Shown here one piece after another: positions 1 to 8,305 of a stretch of DNA of 64,000 nt. The DNA is taken from positions 310,001 through 374,000 of the forward strand of contig JADJTY010000012.1 of assembly GCA_016710935.1 (NCBI GenBank), given 5' to 3'. Below the pieces are notes generated by a model, which worked only from the letters and a program-made list of their open reading frames with translations, was not told where the DNA came from and did no database searches. This stretch comes from Chitinophagaceae bacterium. GTDB taxonomy: Bacteria; Bacteroidota; Bacteroidia; Chitinophagales; Chitinophagaceae. A program made the translations under genes and the position numbers. Within the stretch, counting starts at the first letter, position 1. Every line of letters begins with the position of its first letter.

Positions 1-66
1 GGCTATGGCAGCAATTTTTGTAGTACCAATATCCAGACCTACGATGATGGGTTGTTCCTGATTCAT
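1..66 (-). CDS. ftsA: FtsA, cell division actin-like ATPase (N-terminal fragment, cut by window edge)
   Basis: Only the first 22 codons are present: the start codon is at 66 and the gene runs off the left edge. The visible peptide contains GLDIGTTKIAA, the phosphate-1 motif of the actin/HSP70 ATPase fold typical of FtsA. In the family, FtsA tethers FtsZ to the membrane and recruits the divisome. It follows ftsQ by 47 bases on the same strand, the usual ftsQ-ftsA order, so it is very likely the next gene of the dcw operon. ftsZ would be expected just outside the window. Confidence 0.88.
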   Translation of the reverse strand, partial: MNQEQPIIVGLDIGTTKIAAIA

Positions 67-113
67 ATTTGTTTGTTTTGTGTTTGTGTTTTGTTGTTTA
101 TTATTGAGTGCTT

Positions 114-1265
114 TTAATAGTCGTTTTTATTTTGCATTACTGCCTTTGGCTTTGCTACCGGTTTCTTTATTACCGTTGGCTTTTGTGCCGGTTTAGTAAT
201 GAGTTTTGTTACCGGTTTCACAACTGCCGGTTTTGTGTTACTGTTTGCAGGCGCTGCGGGCACCGGTGTCATAACTGCATTTGAAGTTTCAGCAACGCCA
301 CCTGATTCTTCATTCTCTTCACGCTGAATAGACTGTTGTATCATGCTACTGTCGGCCGTATTACGGATATTATCCGGTTGAATGATCTGCTGTACCGAAT
401 CCTCTGCCTGTTTTTGCGCCCGCTCTGCAATAAACTTCATGATCTCCAGGGTTCTTAAAGAATCGGCCGCAACATCTTCTGCTCCTTTTCTTTTTGCCAC
501 CACCTGGTTTTTATATTGCACATTAATTACACTGTAACTATTCCAGCCTGCTTTAACCATTACTTCTTTATAAAAAATTTTAAGCTTTTGCAGTTTGGTA
601 TTAACTTCGGTTGCATCACCAAAAACGATCAACTGGTTTCCGATCTTAGGTATCATTTCAAACAGTCTTTGCGGTGTTATATCTATCTGGTCAATCATCG
701 CCATGCTGAATGAATCTTTTTGTATAGCAAGACTGATCATTTTTATATCTCCCAATAAATTGCTATCAGCCTTTGCCAGTATTTTTTTATCCGAAGGGAA
801 ACTGGTAAACACAGGCAACCTGGCCGAAAACTTTTCGCTTAAGGGCAACATCGCCAGTTCATCATCAATATAAAAAGTAGTGCCCGTTGATGTAAATACC
901 CTTGCTATAGGCTCTCTTTCCTGTACGGTAACCTGCAGTATTTCATTATTATCAAAGAACAGTTCAGCCGATTTTATCCACACATTTAATTTAAGAGCTG
1001 TCTCCAGTTTTTTTAGGTTGAAAGAACCAATGGTTTTACCAACCGGGTTTGATTTTTCAATGGCATTTATCGTGCTCAGGATGTCTTTTTTATCAACAAA
1101 AAAATTATTACTTACGCCATGTATATTTATTTCAATGCTTTTACAATGCTTTGCCGGTTTACTTTTAATGGCAGCAACCAGTAAAAAGACCGTGGCTCCG
1201 CCAAGGGCTATCCAAAAAGTTGCCAGCAGGATGTTTTTTATGCTATATCGTTTTTTTACTTCCAT
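114..1265 (-). CDS. ftsQ: FtsQ/DivIB-like cell division protein
   Basis: 383-residue bitopic membrane protein: a short basic cytoplasmic N-terminus, one membrane segment at about residues 11-32, then an extracytoplasmic POTRA-like and beta domain to about residue 255. Family role: links early and late divisome proteins. Sequence identity across phyla is low, so the call rests on topology, size and position between murC and ftsA. Odd feature: the last 110 or so residues are low complexity, first Gln/Glu/Ser rich and then a repetitive Pro/Lys/Val/Ala tail (KPV, KPA, KPT units). This tail would lie in the periplasm and could bind peptidoglycan or act as a flexible linker; that is inference. Confidence 0.88.
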   Translation of the reverse strand: MEVKKRYSIKNILLATFWIALGGATVFLLVAAIKSKPAKHCKSIEINIHGVSNNFFVDKKDILSTINAIEKSNPVGKTIGSFNLKKLETALKLNVWIKSAELFFDNNEILQVTVQEREPIARVFTSTGTTFYIDDELAMLPLSEKFSARLPVFTSFPSDKKILAKADSNLLGDIKMISLAIQKDSFSMAMIDQIDITPQRLFEMIPKIGNQLIVFGDATEVNTKLQKLKIFYKEVMVKAGWNSYSVINVQYKNQVVAKRKGAEDVAADSLRTLEIMKFIAERAQKQAEDSVQQIIQPDNIRNTADSSMIQQSIQREENEESGGVAETSNAVMTPVPAAPANSNTKPAVVKPVTKLITKPAQKPTVIKKPVAKPKAVMQNKNDY

Positions 1266-1273
1266 TTCGTTTT

Positions 1274-1308
1274 AACCGCTATCGGGGTTTGCAACCGCCG
1301 ATAGGGTT
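1274..1308. repeat. Inverted repeat between murC and ftsQ
   Basis: The arms CTATCGG (1279-1285) and CCGATAG (1298-1304) form a 7-bp perfect stem in the 62-base murC-ftsQ spacer. It could tune read-through or mRNA processing inside the operon. On the minus strand no clean T-run follows, so a terminator is not claimed. Confidence 0.45.
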
Positions 1309-1327
1309 TTTAAAACTGTATCGTCTT

Positions 1328-2698
1328 TTAGTTTCCAAACTTATTATTCAATATCTTTTTTATGGGTTCAACCAGTGTATCAATATCACCTGCACCGGCT
1401 GTGATCAGTAATTCTATTTTATTATCTTTTATCCATTCCAATACTTCATCTTTATCCAGCACCTGCTTGTTATTAATTTTCATTTTATTTAAAACCATTT
1501 CGCTATTCACTCCTTCCACCGGTAATTCTCTTGCCGGATAGATGGGCAACAGGATCACTTCATCTGCCAGGTCAAGTGTTTCTGCAAAGCCATCAGCAAA
1601 GTCATTTGTGCGGCTGTACAAATGCGGTTGAAAGATCACGGTACATTTTACTTCCGGAAACAGATCTTTTGCACCCGTTAACAATGCCCTCAACTCTTCC
1701 GGATGATGTGCATAATCATCCACCATCACCTGCTCATCATTCTTAATAATATATTCAAATCTTCTTTTTACTCCTTTGAAAGCTGCAACCGCCTCCCGTA
1801 TTTTATCATTGTCAATTTCCAGGTAATGCGCTACTGAGATAGCTGCAATCATATTTTCAATATTGTGCAACCCTCCCATATTGAGCACCACATCTTTTAA
1901 TTCCCAATACTGCATCCGTACATCAAACTGGTAACTGCCCCTGGTCATTTTTATATTGGCAGCATACACACTTGCATTTTCATTCTGTAAATGAAAGGTC
2001 AGGTGTTCAGTTGCATTTAAGTCATCCGTTCTTTTTAATCCGTATTTGCTCAACAACAAACCTCCGGGTTTTATCCTGGCAGAAAAATCCAGAAAAGCCT
2101 GTTCCATATTTTCGGCAGTGCCGTAAATATCCAGGTGATCGGGATCCATGCTGCTGATGATGGCTACATCCGGACTTAATTTCAAAAAACTTCTGTCGTA
2201 CTCATCAGCTTCTACAACCGAAACATTTTTTTTGCTCGACCAAAAATTAGAATTGTAGTTAACTGCAATTCCTCCTAAAAAAGCATTACAACCATAACCA
2301 CTGTGCCGCAGAATATGTGCTACCATGGTACTGGTAGTTGTTTTACCATGTGTTCCTGCAACACATATATTATAGGAACTGTTTGTTATGGCACCCAATA
2401 CTTCACTGCGCTTTACCAGGTTGTACTTATTCTCTAAAAAATAATTCAACTCTATGTGATCTTTTGGTACTGCCGGTGTATAAATTACCAATTCAGCCGC
2501 CTTGTCAATGAACTCTATATTATCTTCAAAATGAATCGCTATTCCTTCAGCTACCAGTTTCTTTGTTAAAACAGTTTCTGTTTTATCATAGCCACTAACG
2601 GTAACTCCATTTGTATTAAAATACCTGGCCAACGCACTCATGCCAATTCCACCAATGCCTAAAAAATATACCCGCTTTATGTCCTTAATTTCCGTCAT
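1328..2698 (-). CDS. murC: UDP-N-acetylmuramate--L-alanine ligase MurC
   Basis: 456 residues. MurC adds L-Ala to UDP-MurNAc in cytoplasmic peptidoglycan precursor synthesis. Visible features: N-terminal Rossmann glycine motif FLGIGGIGMSALA near residue 12, the Mur-ligase ATP loop GTHGKTTT near residue 115, the central motif VEADEYDRSF, and a C-terminal domain with DDYAHHPEE. The start overlaps the murG stop by one base (TAATG), suggesting translational coupling. Length and motifs are normal for the family. Confidence 0.97.
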   Translation of the reverse strand: MTEIKDIKRVYFLGIGGIGMSALARYFNTNGVTVSGYDKTETVLTKKLVAEGIAIHFEDNIEFIDKAAELVIYTPAVPKDHIELNYFLENKYNLVKRSEVLGAITNSSYNICVAGTHGKTTTSTMVAHILRHSGYGCNAFLGGIAVNYNSNFWSSKKNVSVVEADEYDRSFLKLSPDVAIISSMDPDHLDIYGTAENMEQAFLDFSARIKPGGLLLSKYGLKRTDDLNATEHLTFHLQNENASVYAANIKMTRGSYQFDVRMQYWELKDVVLNMGGLHNIENMIAAISVAHYLEIDNDKIREAVAAFKGVKRRFEYIIKNDEQVMVDDYAHHPEELRALLTGAKDLFPEVKCTVIFQPHLYSRTNDFADGFAETLDLADEVILLPIYPARELPVEGVNSEMVLNKMKINNKQVLDKDEVLEWIKDNKIELLITAGAGDIDTLVEPIKKILNNKFGN

Positions 2699-3846
2699 TA
2701 AATATTTTTCAAAATTTCTGTTGCTATAATTTCATCAGCATTGGTTATAGCCAGTTTGCTGATATTGGTTTTTAATTCTTCTTGTTTATGCTCATCTTTC
2801 GCCAGGGCAATGATAGCAGGAACCAATAATGCTAACGCCTCACTATCTTTTATCATTATACCTGCATTTTTATTAACTAAATTTTGTGCATTTACCGTTT
2901 GATGATCTTCTGCCGCAAAAGGGAAAGGCACAAAAATCACCGCTTTCTTCATTACACATAATTCTGCAATGGCCATGGCCCCACTCCTGCTTATTACCAG
3001 GTCGGCAGCTGCATAGGCAAATTCCATTCGGGTAATAAAATCATTTGTCCGGATATCTGGTTTTCCTTTTGTTGTATGTATTGCTTTTTCAACATAAGGC
3101 TTACCGGTTTGCCAGATCAATTGCAGGTTGTTTTGCTCAAACATATCCAGGTTTGTATCCAATGCCTCATTGATACTTTTTGCACCCAGGCTTCCGCCAA
3201 CCGACAACACTGTTCTTTTTGCAGGATCCAATCCAAAAAACTGAATGCCTTCTTCCCTGGTAACTGTACTTTGTGAAATACTCGTCCTCACCGGGTTTCC
3301 CACTATCATAATTTTATTGCCGGGGAAAAATTTTTCCATACCATCGCTGGCAACGAATATCTTCTTTGCCTTTCTCCCAAGCATGATATTGCTTTTGCCT
3401 GCAAACGAATTACTCTCATGAATGAAAGTGGGAATGCCTTTTGCCTGCGCCGTTCTTAATACCGGAAAACTGGAATATCCGCCTACACCAATTACCGCTG
3501 TTGGTTTAAAAGATTTTAATATCTTTCGTACCTGGAAAAAACTTTGCAGCAGCTTTACCGGCAATCCAATATTTTTTATCAAAGAACTTCTGTTAAATCC
3601 TGCTATATCCAACCCTTCAATTTTAAATCCTGCCTGCGGTATCTTTTCCATTTCCATTTTTCCTTTGGCACCCACAAACAAAATTTCAGTTTGCGGTTCC
3701 AGTTTTAAAATGGCATTTGCTATTGCAATTGCCGGAAAAATATGCCCCCCGGTTCCGCCGCCTGCGATGATGATTCGAACACCCAAACCCCCTCCGCCCC
3801 CTGAAGGGGGAACTTTTGCAGCTTTTAGGTTTTTATCATCATTCAT
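2698..3846 (-). CDS. murG: UDP-GlcNAc--undecaprenyl-pyrophosphoryl-MurNAc-pentapeptide transferase MurG
   Basis: 382 residues, GT-B glycosyltransferase that converts lipid I to lipid II on the inner membrane face. The donor/lipid motif AGGGTGGHIFPA appears at about residues 28-39, and the C-terminal half has SRSGAMAIAEL and FPFAAEDHQTVNA. Odd feature: the first 23 or so residues precede the usual MurG start. They include VPPSGGGGGLG, which is encoded by a copy of a palindromic repeat (3788-3813). No later ATG lies before the Rossmann motif; a TTG at Leu21 is the only alternative start seen. So either the repeat is translated as an N-terminal extension, or initiation occurs at a rare codon right after it. 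Confidence 0.95.
   Translation of the reverse strand: MNDDKNLKAAKVPPSGGGGGLGVRIIIAGGGTGGHIFPAIAIANAILKLEPQTEILFVGAKGKMEMEKIPQAGFKIEGLDIAGFNRSSLIKNIGLPVKLLQSFFQVRKILKSFKPTAVIGVGGYSSFPVLRTAQAKGIPTFIHESNSFAGKSNIMLGRKAKKIFVASDGMEKFFPGNKIMIVGNPVRTSISQSTVTREEGIQFFGLDPAKRTVLSVGGSLGAKSINEALDTNLDMFEQNNLQLIWQTGKPYVEKAIHTTKGKPDIRTNDFITRMEFAYAAADLVISRSGAMAIAELCVMKKAVIFVPFPFAAEDHQTVNAQNLVNKNAGIMIKDSEALALLVPAIIALAKDEHKQEELKTNISKLAITNADEIIATEILKNI
3788..3813. repeat. GC-rich palindromic repeat (family A) inside the murG 5' end
   Basis: A 26-base element: five C, TCCG, five C, TGAA, five G, AAC. The inner part CCCCCTGAAGGGGG is itself a near hairpin. An exact inverted copy lies at 3909-3934, and a copy with one mismatch lies at 46567-46592. 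It is read in frame by murG. Confidence 0.85.
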
Positions 3847-3871
3847 TTATTATACAGTTCAAATTCTATTT

Positions 3872-5170
3872 TTAATCTTTTGTACTCTTCGCAACAATCT
3901 TCTCCACTGTTCCCCCTTCAGGGGGCGGAGGGGGTTGTCCTTCCAGCTGCTCTACGTTTCTTGCCACACTTAAAATACTTCCGATGGACAGGCAGGTGAA
4001 TAAAAAACTGCTACCGCCCATACTTACCAGTGGTAATGTTACCCCGGTGTTTGGAAAAATATTTACATTAACCCCCATGTTGGCTATTGCCTGTATCACC
4101 AGCATAAAACTTAATGCCAGCGCCAGGAAAGCGCCAAATGCATACGGGCATTTTCGATACAACCGTATACAGCGATATAGAAACAACAAATAAATGAACA
4201 CCATAAAAGTGCCTCCCAGCAAACCATACTCTTCCAGTATAATTGCAAAAATGAAATCGCTGTAAGAGTGCGGTAAAAAATTACGTGCCTGGCTGTTGCC
4301 CGGCCCAAGACCAAACCAGCTGCCTTTTGCAATAGCGATTTTTGCCTGGTTTATCTGGAACAGTTTTTCATTGGCATCTTCTTTATTGCTGTACATAAAA
4401 GTTTGTATGCGGCTGATCCATGTAGGCACACGGCCAACAGAAAATATAGCAGGTATATCTTTTGCACGGTGTTCTGTTTTATCATACGTACTTACTGCAA
4501 CAGAAAATAAAATAATTACAGGTATTGATACGATGCCAATAGTGAGTAAAATATGTTTTGTACTAACTCTTCCGATAAACATGATCAGAATACTGGTACC
4601 GCCAATAAGCAATGCGGTTGAAAGATTTGCGGGCATGATGAACAAACAAGTAATAACAACCGGAATAATGACCGGCAAAAATCCTTTTTTAAAATCTTTG
4701 ATCACAGCCTGTTTACGGCTTAGCTGCCTGCTTAAATACATAAACAATGATAATTTGGCAAGATCCGATGTCTGGAAAGTCATATTGATGACAGGCAATT
4801 TTATCCATCTTGTACCGGCATTTAAGGTTTGACCAAAAAACAGTGTGTAGATCAGTAATAAAACAGAAACAATAAATAAAGGCAACGCTATTCTTGAATA
4901 AATGGTATAGTTAACCCGGTGTGCAAAATAAATAATGAGCACGCCCAATATTATAAAGCCAAACTGTTTAAACAGGTAACTCTCGGTACTGCGACTGTAT
5001 TTATAGGCCAACGAACCGGTACTGCTGTACACAACCAGCAAACTTACCAGCGTAAGAATAATTACAATACCCCAAATAACACGGTCGCCCTTGGTTTTGT
5101 TAACCAGGTTGCCACCCATGTTACTGATGTTGGGGGTAAAGAAGTTGCGTCTGCTTATTTCATTTGCCAT
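3872..5170 (-). CDS. ftsW: FtsW/RodA-family lipid II polymerase
   Basis: SEDS-family septal peptidoglycan glycosyltransferase with about ten membrane segments, placed between murD and murG as in most dcw clusters. Visible motifs: NKTKGDRVIW just before the first membrane segment, WIKLPVINMTFQTSDLAKLS, and GNSQARNFLPHSYSDFIFAIILEE, which carries the SEDS signature around FLPHSYSDFIF. I chose the start at 5170 (MANEISRR) because the upstream in-frame extension is encoded by palindromic repeats; an internal Met at 5119 is also possible. The C-terminus contains PPPPPEGGT, encoded by a palindromic repeat at 3909-3934, so the last 20 or so residues were probably remodelled by repeat insertion. Confidence 0.94.
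   Translation of the reverse strand: MANEISRRNFFTPNISNMGGNLVNKTKGDRVIWGIVIILTLVSLLVVYSSTGSLAYKYSRSTESYLFKQFGFIILGVLIIYFAHRVNYTIYSRIALPLFIVSVLLLIYTLFFGQTLNAGTRWIKLPVINMTFQTSDLAKLSLFMYLSRQLSRKQAVIKDFKKGFLPVIIPVVITCLFIMPANLSTALLIGGTSILIMFIGRVSTKHILLTIGIVSIPVIILFSVAVSTYDKTEHRAKDIPAIFSVGRVPTWISRIQTFMYSNKEDANEKLFQINQAKIAIAKGSWFGLGPGNSQARNFLPHSYSDFIFAIILEEYGLLGGTFMVFIYLLFLYRCIRLYRKCPYAFGAFLALALSFMLVIQAIANMGVNVNIFPNTGVTLPLVSMGGSSFLFTCLSIGSILSVARNVEQLEGQPPPPPEGGTVEKIVAKSTKD
3909..3934. repeat. GC-rich palindromic repeat (family A, inverted copy) inside the ftsW 3' end
   Basis: Exact reverse complement of the copy at 3788-3813, 95 bases away. On the ftsW-murG mRNA the two copies could pair into a 26-bp stem whose loop contains the ftsW stop codon and murG start codon. 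It is read in frame near the end of ftsW. Confidence 0.85.
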
Positions 5171-5185
5171 GAAGCCGCACCCTCG

Positions 5186-5208
5186 CTCCCTCTCCAGAAG
5201 AGAGGGAG
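5186..5208. repeat. Palindromic repeat (family C) upstream of ftsW
   Basis: The arms CTCCCTCT (5186-5193) and AGAGGGAG (5201-5208) enclose a 7-base loop. It resembles the element at 22289-22310. It lies just before the chosen ftsW start. Confidence 0.6.
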
Positions 5209-5245
5209 GCCGGGCATTAATTATTTTATGAACTTTTGTAACTAA

Positions 5246-5277
5246 GCCCGTCCGAACTGCCCTTAAGCCGGGCGGGC
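5246..5277. repeat. Palindromic repeat (family B) in the murD-ftsW spacer
   Basis: The arms GCCCGTCCG (5246-5254) and CGGGCGGGC (5269-5277) pair with one wobble. Related copies are at 53134-53154 (pdhC leader) and 62659-62688 (inside pyrD). Confidence 0.6.
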
Positions 5278-5327
5278 ATTTCAACATTTATTTTTAAATT
5301 CATCTTCGCAAATATCTTCTCCATTTC

Positions 5328-5346
5328 CTCCGCCGCCGCGGCGGAG
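5328..5346. repeat. Palindrome at the 3' end of the murD-ftsW spacer
   Basis: CTCCGCCGC (5328-5336) and GCGGCGGAG (5338-5346) form a 9-bp perfect stem around one base, 15 bases beyond the murD stop. It may stabilise the murD 3' end. It is the third different palindrome in a spacer of about 190 bases. Confidence 0.6.
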
Positions 5347-5361
5347 AGATAGAGGGGGCTT

Positions 5362-6702
5362 TTACAATTCCTTAACCGCCTGTTTAAACTGGTTACCCCT
5401 GTCTTCATAATTTTTAAACAGGTCAAAACTTGCGCAGGCCGGGCTTAATAAAACCACATCGCCTTTGCTGGCAAAATGAAATGCCGACTGCACCGCATCT
5501 CTTGCATTTTCTGTATTCACCATCAGTGGTACCAGATCACCAAATGCTTCGTGAATTTTCCTGTTCTCAGTTCCCATGCAAACAATGGCTTTTACTTTTT
5601 CCTTTACCAGGTCTGACAATAAAGAATAATCATTTCCCTTATCTACACCACCTAGAATAAGTATCACCGGTTTTTCCATACTCTCCAATGCAAACCAGGT
5701 ACTGTTTACATTGGTAGCTTTACTGTCGTTAATAAATTCTACATTCTTGATGGTTGATACGGTTTCCATCCGGTGCTCCAGGCTTTCAAAAGTCTGCAGG
5801 GCCTCTCTTATTTTTTCCTTTCGGATGTCAACCGCTGCTGCTGCCAGCCCTGCTGCCATACTGTTGTATTGATTGTGTTTTCCCTTGATGGCAAAATCTT
5901 CAATACTCATCTGCATTTCTTCGTTTTTCCATTTTAAGTGCATTTTTGCATTCTGCAAATAGGCACCTTGTGGCAGTTGTTTACTCATGGTAATGGGGGC
6001 TAGTGTTGATTTAATGGGATTATTGTTTATTGTTCTCACAGTTACTGCATCATCGAGGTTATAAATAAAAACATCATCATGCTGTTGATTCATGGCTACC
6101 CGGTACTTACTGCTTATATAATTCTCAAATTTGTAATCGTATCTGTCTAAATGATCCTCGGTAATATTTGTTAACACTGCTACATCAGGCCTGAATGTTT
6201 TTATATCATCCAGCTGAAAAGAACTTATTTCGGCCACATATAATTCTTTAGGTTCTACAGCAACCTGCTTGGCAAAGGAAAAACCGATATTGCCAACCAT
6301 AGCGCAATCGGCTCCGGCCGTTTTGCAGATATGGTAGGTCAATGCAGTTGTGGTTGTTTTACCATTACTGCCGGTAATGGCTATGATCTTACTGTTGCCT
6401 TTGTAGCGGTATGCAAATTCTATTTCGCTGATCACCTCTATACCCCGGGCCCTGATCTGTTTTACCAATTCATTTTTTTCAGGTATGCCGGGACTTTTCA
6501 TCACTTCATCTGCCTGTAAGATCCTTTCAGTGGAATGTTGCCCTTCTTCAAATTCGATCTTATTCAGTTGTAACTCCAATTTGTAATGCTCTTTAATGGG
6601 AGCGCCGTCACTTACAAATACGTCATACCCCTGCTGCATAGCCAGCAAAGCAGTGCCTACCCCACTTTCGCCTGCACCCAGTATGACTAATTTTTTCTTC
6701 AT
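5362..6702 (-). CDS. murD: UDP-N-acetylmuramoylalanine--D-glutamate ligase MurD
   Basis: 446 residues; adds D-Glu to UDP-MurNAc-L-Ala in the cytoplasm. N-terminal Rossmann motif ILGAGESGVGTALLA, ATP loop GSNGKTTTT near residue 111, LTNITEDHLDRY in the central domain, and the C-terminal SPACASFDLFKNYEDRG motif that is characteristic of MurD. Normal length. It is followed by a repeat-rich spacer before ftsW and preceded by a spacer of 241 bases with a direct repeat after mraY. Confidence 0.97.
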   Translation of the reverse strand: MKKKLVILGAGESGVGTALLAMQQGYDVFVSDGAPIKEHYKLELQLNKIEFEEGQHSTERILQADEVMKSPGIPEKNELVKQIRARGIEVISEIEFAYRYKGNSKIIAITGSNGKTTTTALTYHICKTAGADCAMVGNIGFSFAKQVAVEPKELYVAEISSFQLDDIKTFRPDVAVLTNITEDHLDRYDYKFENYISSKYRVAMNQQHDDVFIYNLDDAVTVRTINNNPIKSTLAPITMSKQLPQGAYLQNAKMHLKWKNEEMQMSIEDFAIKGKHNQYNSMAAGLAAAAVDIRKEKIREALQTFESLEHRMETVSTIKNVEFINDSKATNVNSTWFALESMEKPVILILGGVDKGNDYSLLSDLVKEKVKAIVCMGTENRKIHEAFGDLVPLMVNTENARDAVQSAFHFASKGDVVLLSPACASFDLFKNYEDRGNQFKQAVKEL

Positions 6703-6743
6703 TACATAATTTTTTTCTACTTCTTCAGTGAAGTAAAAAATGG

Positions 6744-6840
6744 TTCTTCAACAGCATAGAATTTAATGGTTCAGTTATTACTCAATTCAACCTAAACTTC
6801 TAAAAAAGGGTTCTTCAATAGCATAGAATTTAATAGGTCA
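6744..6840. repeat. Imperfect direct repeat in the mraY-murD spacer
   Basis: A 30-base unit beginning TTCTTCAA and containing AGCATAGAATTTAAT occurs at 6744-6773 and 6811-6840, with three differences. The period is 67 bases. The whole spacer (6703-6943) has no supported gene. A small hairpin, TACTTC/GAAGTA (6718-6735), lies at its murD side. Confidence 0.7.
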
Positions 6841-6943
6841 AGTCTTCAAACAGTCTGAACTGATTGGCTTACAAAGGATATTGGTGAGCATGAAAAACAT
6901 AGCTTTTACAATTGTAAATGCCAGTTTGGTTTTCCAAAACTTT

Positions 6944-8242
6944 TTATCGCAGCTTCAGCGTTACCATTGCTAAAACCACACTTAATATGGTTATGATCCA
7001 GAAACGGACCGCTATCTTACTTTCGTGATAACCCAGCTTCTGGTAATGGTGATGCAGCGGGCTCATTAAAAAAACACGCCGCCCCTCGCCATACTTTCGC
7101 TTAGTATATTTAAAATACCCTACCTGTATCATCACACTTAAATTCTCCACCAAAAACACAAAACAAAAAATAGGTATCAGTAACTCTTTACGTACAATTA
7201 TTGCCAGTGCTGCAATGATACCGCCCAGTGCAAGGCTGCCCGTATCTCCCATAAAAACCTGCGCCGGGTAAGCATTATACCACAGGAAGCCGATACAGGC
7301 ACCCACAAATGCTGCAATAAAAATGGATAGCTCGCCCAGGTTAGGGATGTACATAATATTGAGGTACTCGGCAAATTTTATATTGCCGCTCACGTATGCA
7401 AATATGCCCAGGCAAATACCTATAATGGCACTCACGCCTGTTGCCAGGCCATCCAGGCCATCCGTTATATTTGCTCCGTTACTAACAGCAGTTACAATCA
7501 ATATTACAATTACGATGTAGAGAATATATGCATAGCCTTCCCAGCTTTTTGGTAAAAGTTTAGCATAATTGAATTCATGATTTTTTACAAACGGAATAGT
7601 GGTGATGATTGCTTTAGCATCTGTAAAAACACGCTGCTTTCCATCTACAACAATGGTATCGAATGTAGCATTTGAATTTGGCGGAGTTTGATGCGATGTA
7701 TCCGCAGTTTTAACGATCTCTCTTTTTACGACCACACTTGGTGTAAAATAAAGTGTGGCACCAACTATTATACCAAGCATAACCTGGCCGAATATTTTAA
7801 ATTTGCCAGCCAAACCATCACTGTCGCTTTTTTTATAGGTTATGCCCTTTGCGTTTGCAATTCTTTTTGATCTTATTTTAAGGTAATCATCAATAAAGCC
7901 AATGGCACCTAACCACACGGTACACAGCAACATCAGGCGTATATATACTTTATCCAGGTTTGCCAATAAAAGTGTTGGTATTAAAATAGCCAGCAGGATA
8001 ATGATACCGCCCATGGTGGGTGTTCCCTTCTTTTCATTTTGCCCTGCTAATCCAAGATCACGTACCGATTCACCCAATTGCTTTTTCTGTAAAAATCTGA
8101 TCAGCTTTTTTCCATACACGGTTGTGATCACCAGGCTCAATATCATTGCCAGCAGCACCCTGAAGGTGATGAACTGAAAAAGATTAATACCCGGAAACCG
8201 GAAACCTTCTTTAGCAAGCCAATCAAAAATGTGATATAACAT
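6944..8242 (-). CDS. mraY: Phospho-N-acetylmuramoyl-pentapeptide transferase MraY
   Basis: About 432 residues and ten membrane segments; makes lipid I at the membrane. Visible catalytic features: [10 protein letters not shown], the aspartate pair in [10 protein letters not shown], the [15 protein letters not shown] loop, [10 protein letters not shown], and the histidine motif [12 protein letters not shown] soluble insertion of roughly 60 residues after the fifth membrane segment (from [12 protein letters not shown] to LPKSWEG) is longer than in E. coli; I believe this is common in Bacteroidota. I set the start at MLYHIFDWL (8242), as in the family, rather than at an in-frame Met 19 codons upstream. 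Confidence 0.96.
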   Translation of the reverse strand: MLYHIFDWLAKEGFRFPGINLFQFITFRVLLAMILSLVITTVYGKKLIRFLQKKQLGESVRDLGLAGQNEKKGTPTMGGIIILLAILIPTLLLANLDKVYIRLMLLCTVWLGAIGFIDDYLKIRSKRIANAKGITYKKSDSDGLAGKFKIFGQVMLGIIVGATLYFTPSVVVKREIVKTADTSHQTPPNSNATFDTIVVDGKQRVFTDAKAIITTIPFVKNHEFNYAKLLPKSWEGYAYILYIVIVILIVTAVSNGANITDGLDGLATGVSAIIGICLGIFAYVSGNIKFAEYLNIMYIPNLGELSIFIAAFVGACIGFLWYNAYPAQVFMGDTGSLALGGIIAALAIIVRKELLIPIFCFVFLVENLSVMIQVGYFKYTKRKYGEGRRVFLMSPLHHHYQKLGYHESKIAVRFWIITILSVVLAMVTLKLR

Positions 8243-8305
8243 AAATTCTGTTTTGGGTTTTGTGATTGCTTTCTGCAACATCAGCCCTTCAACTTTCAAC
8301 CATCT

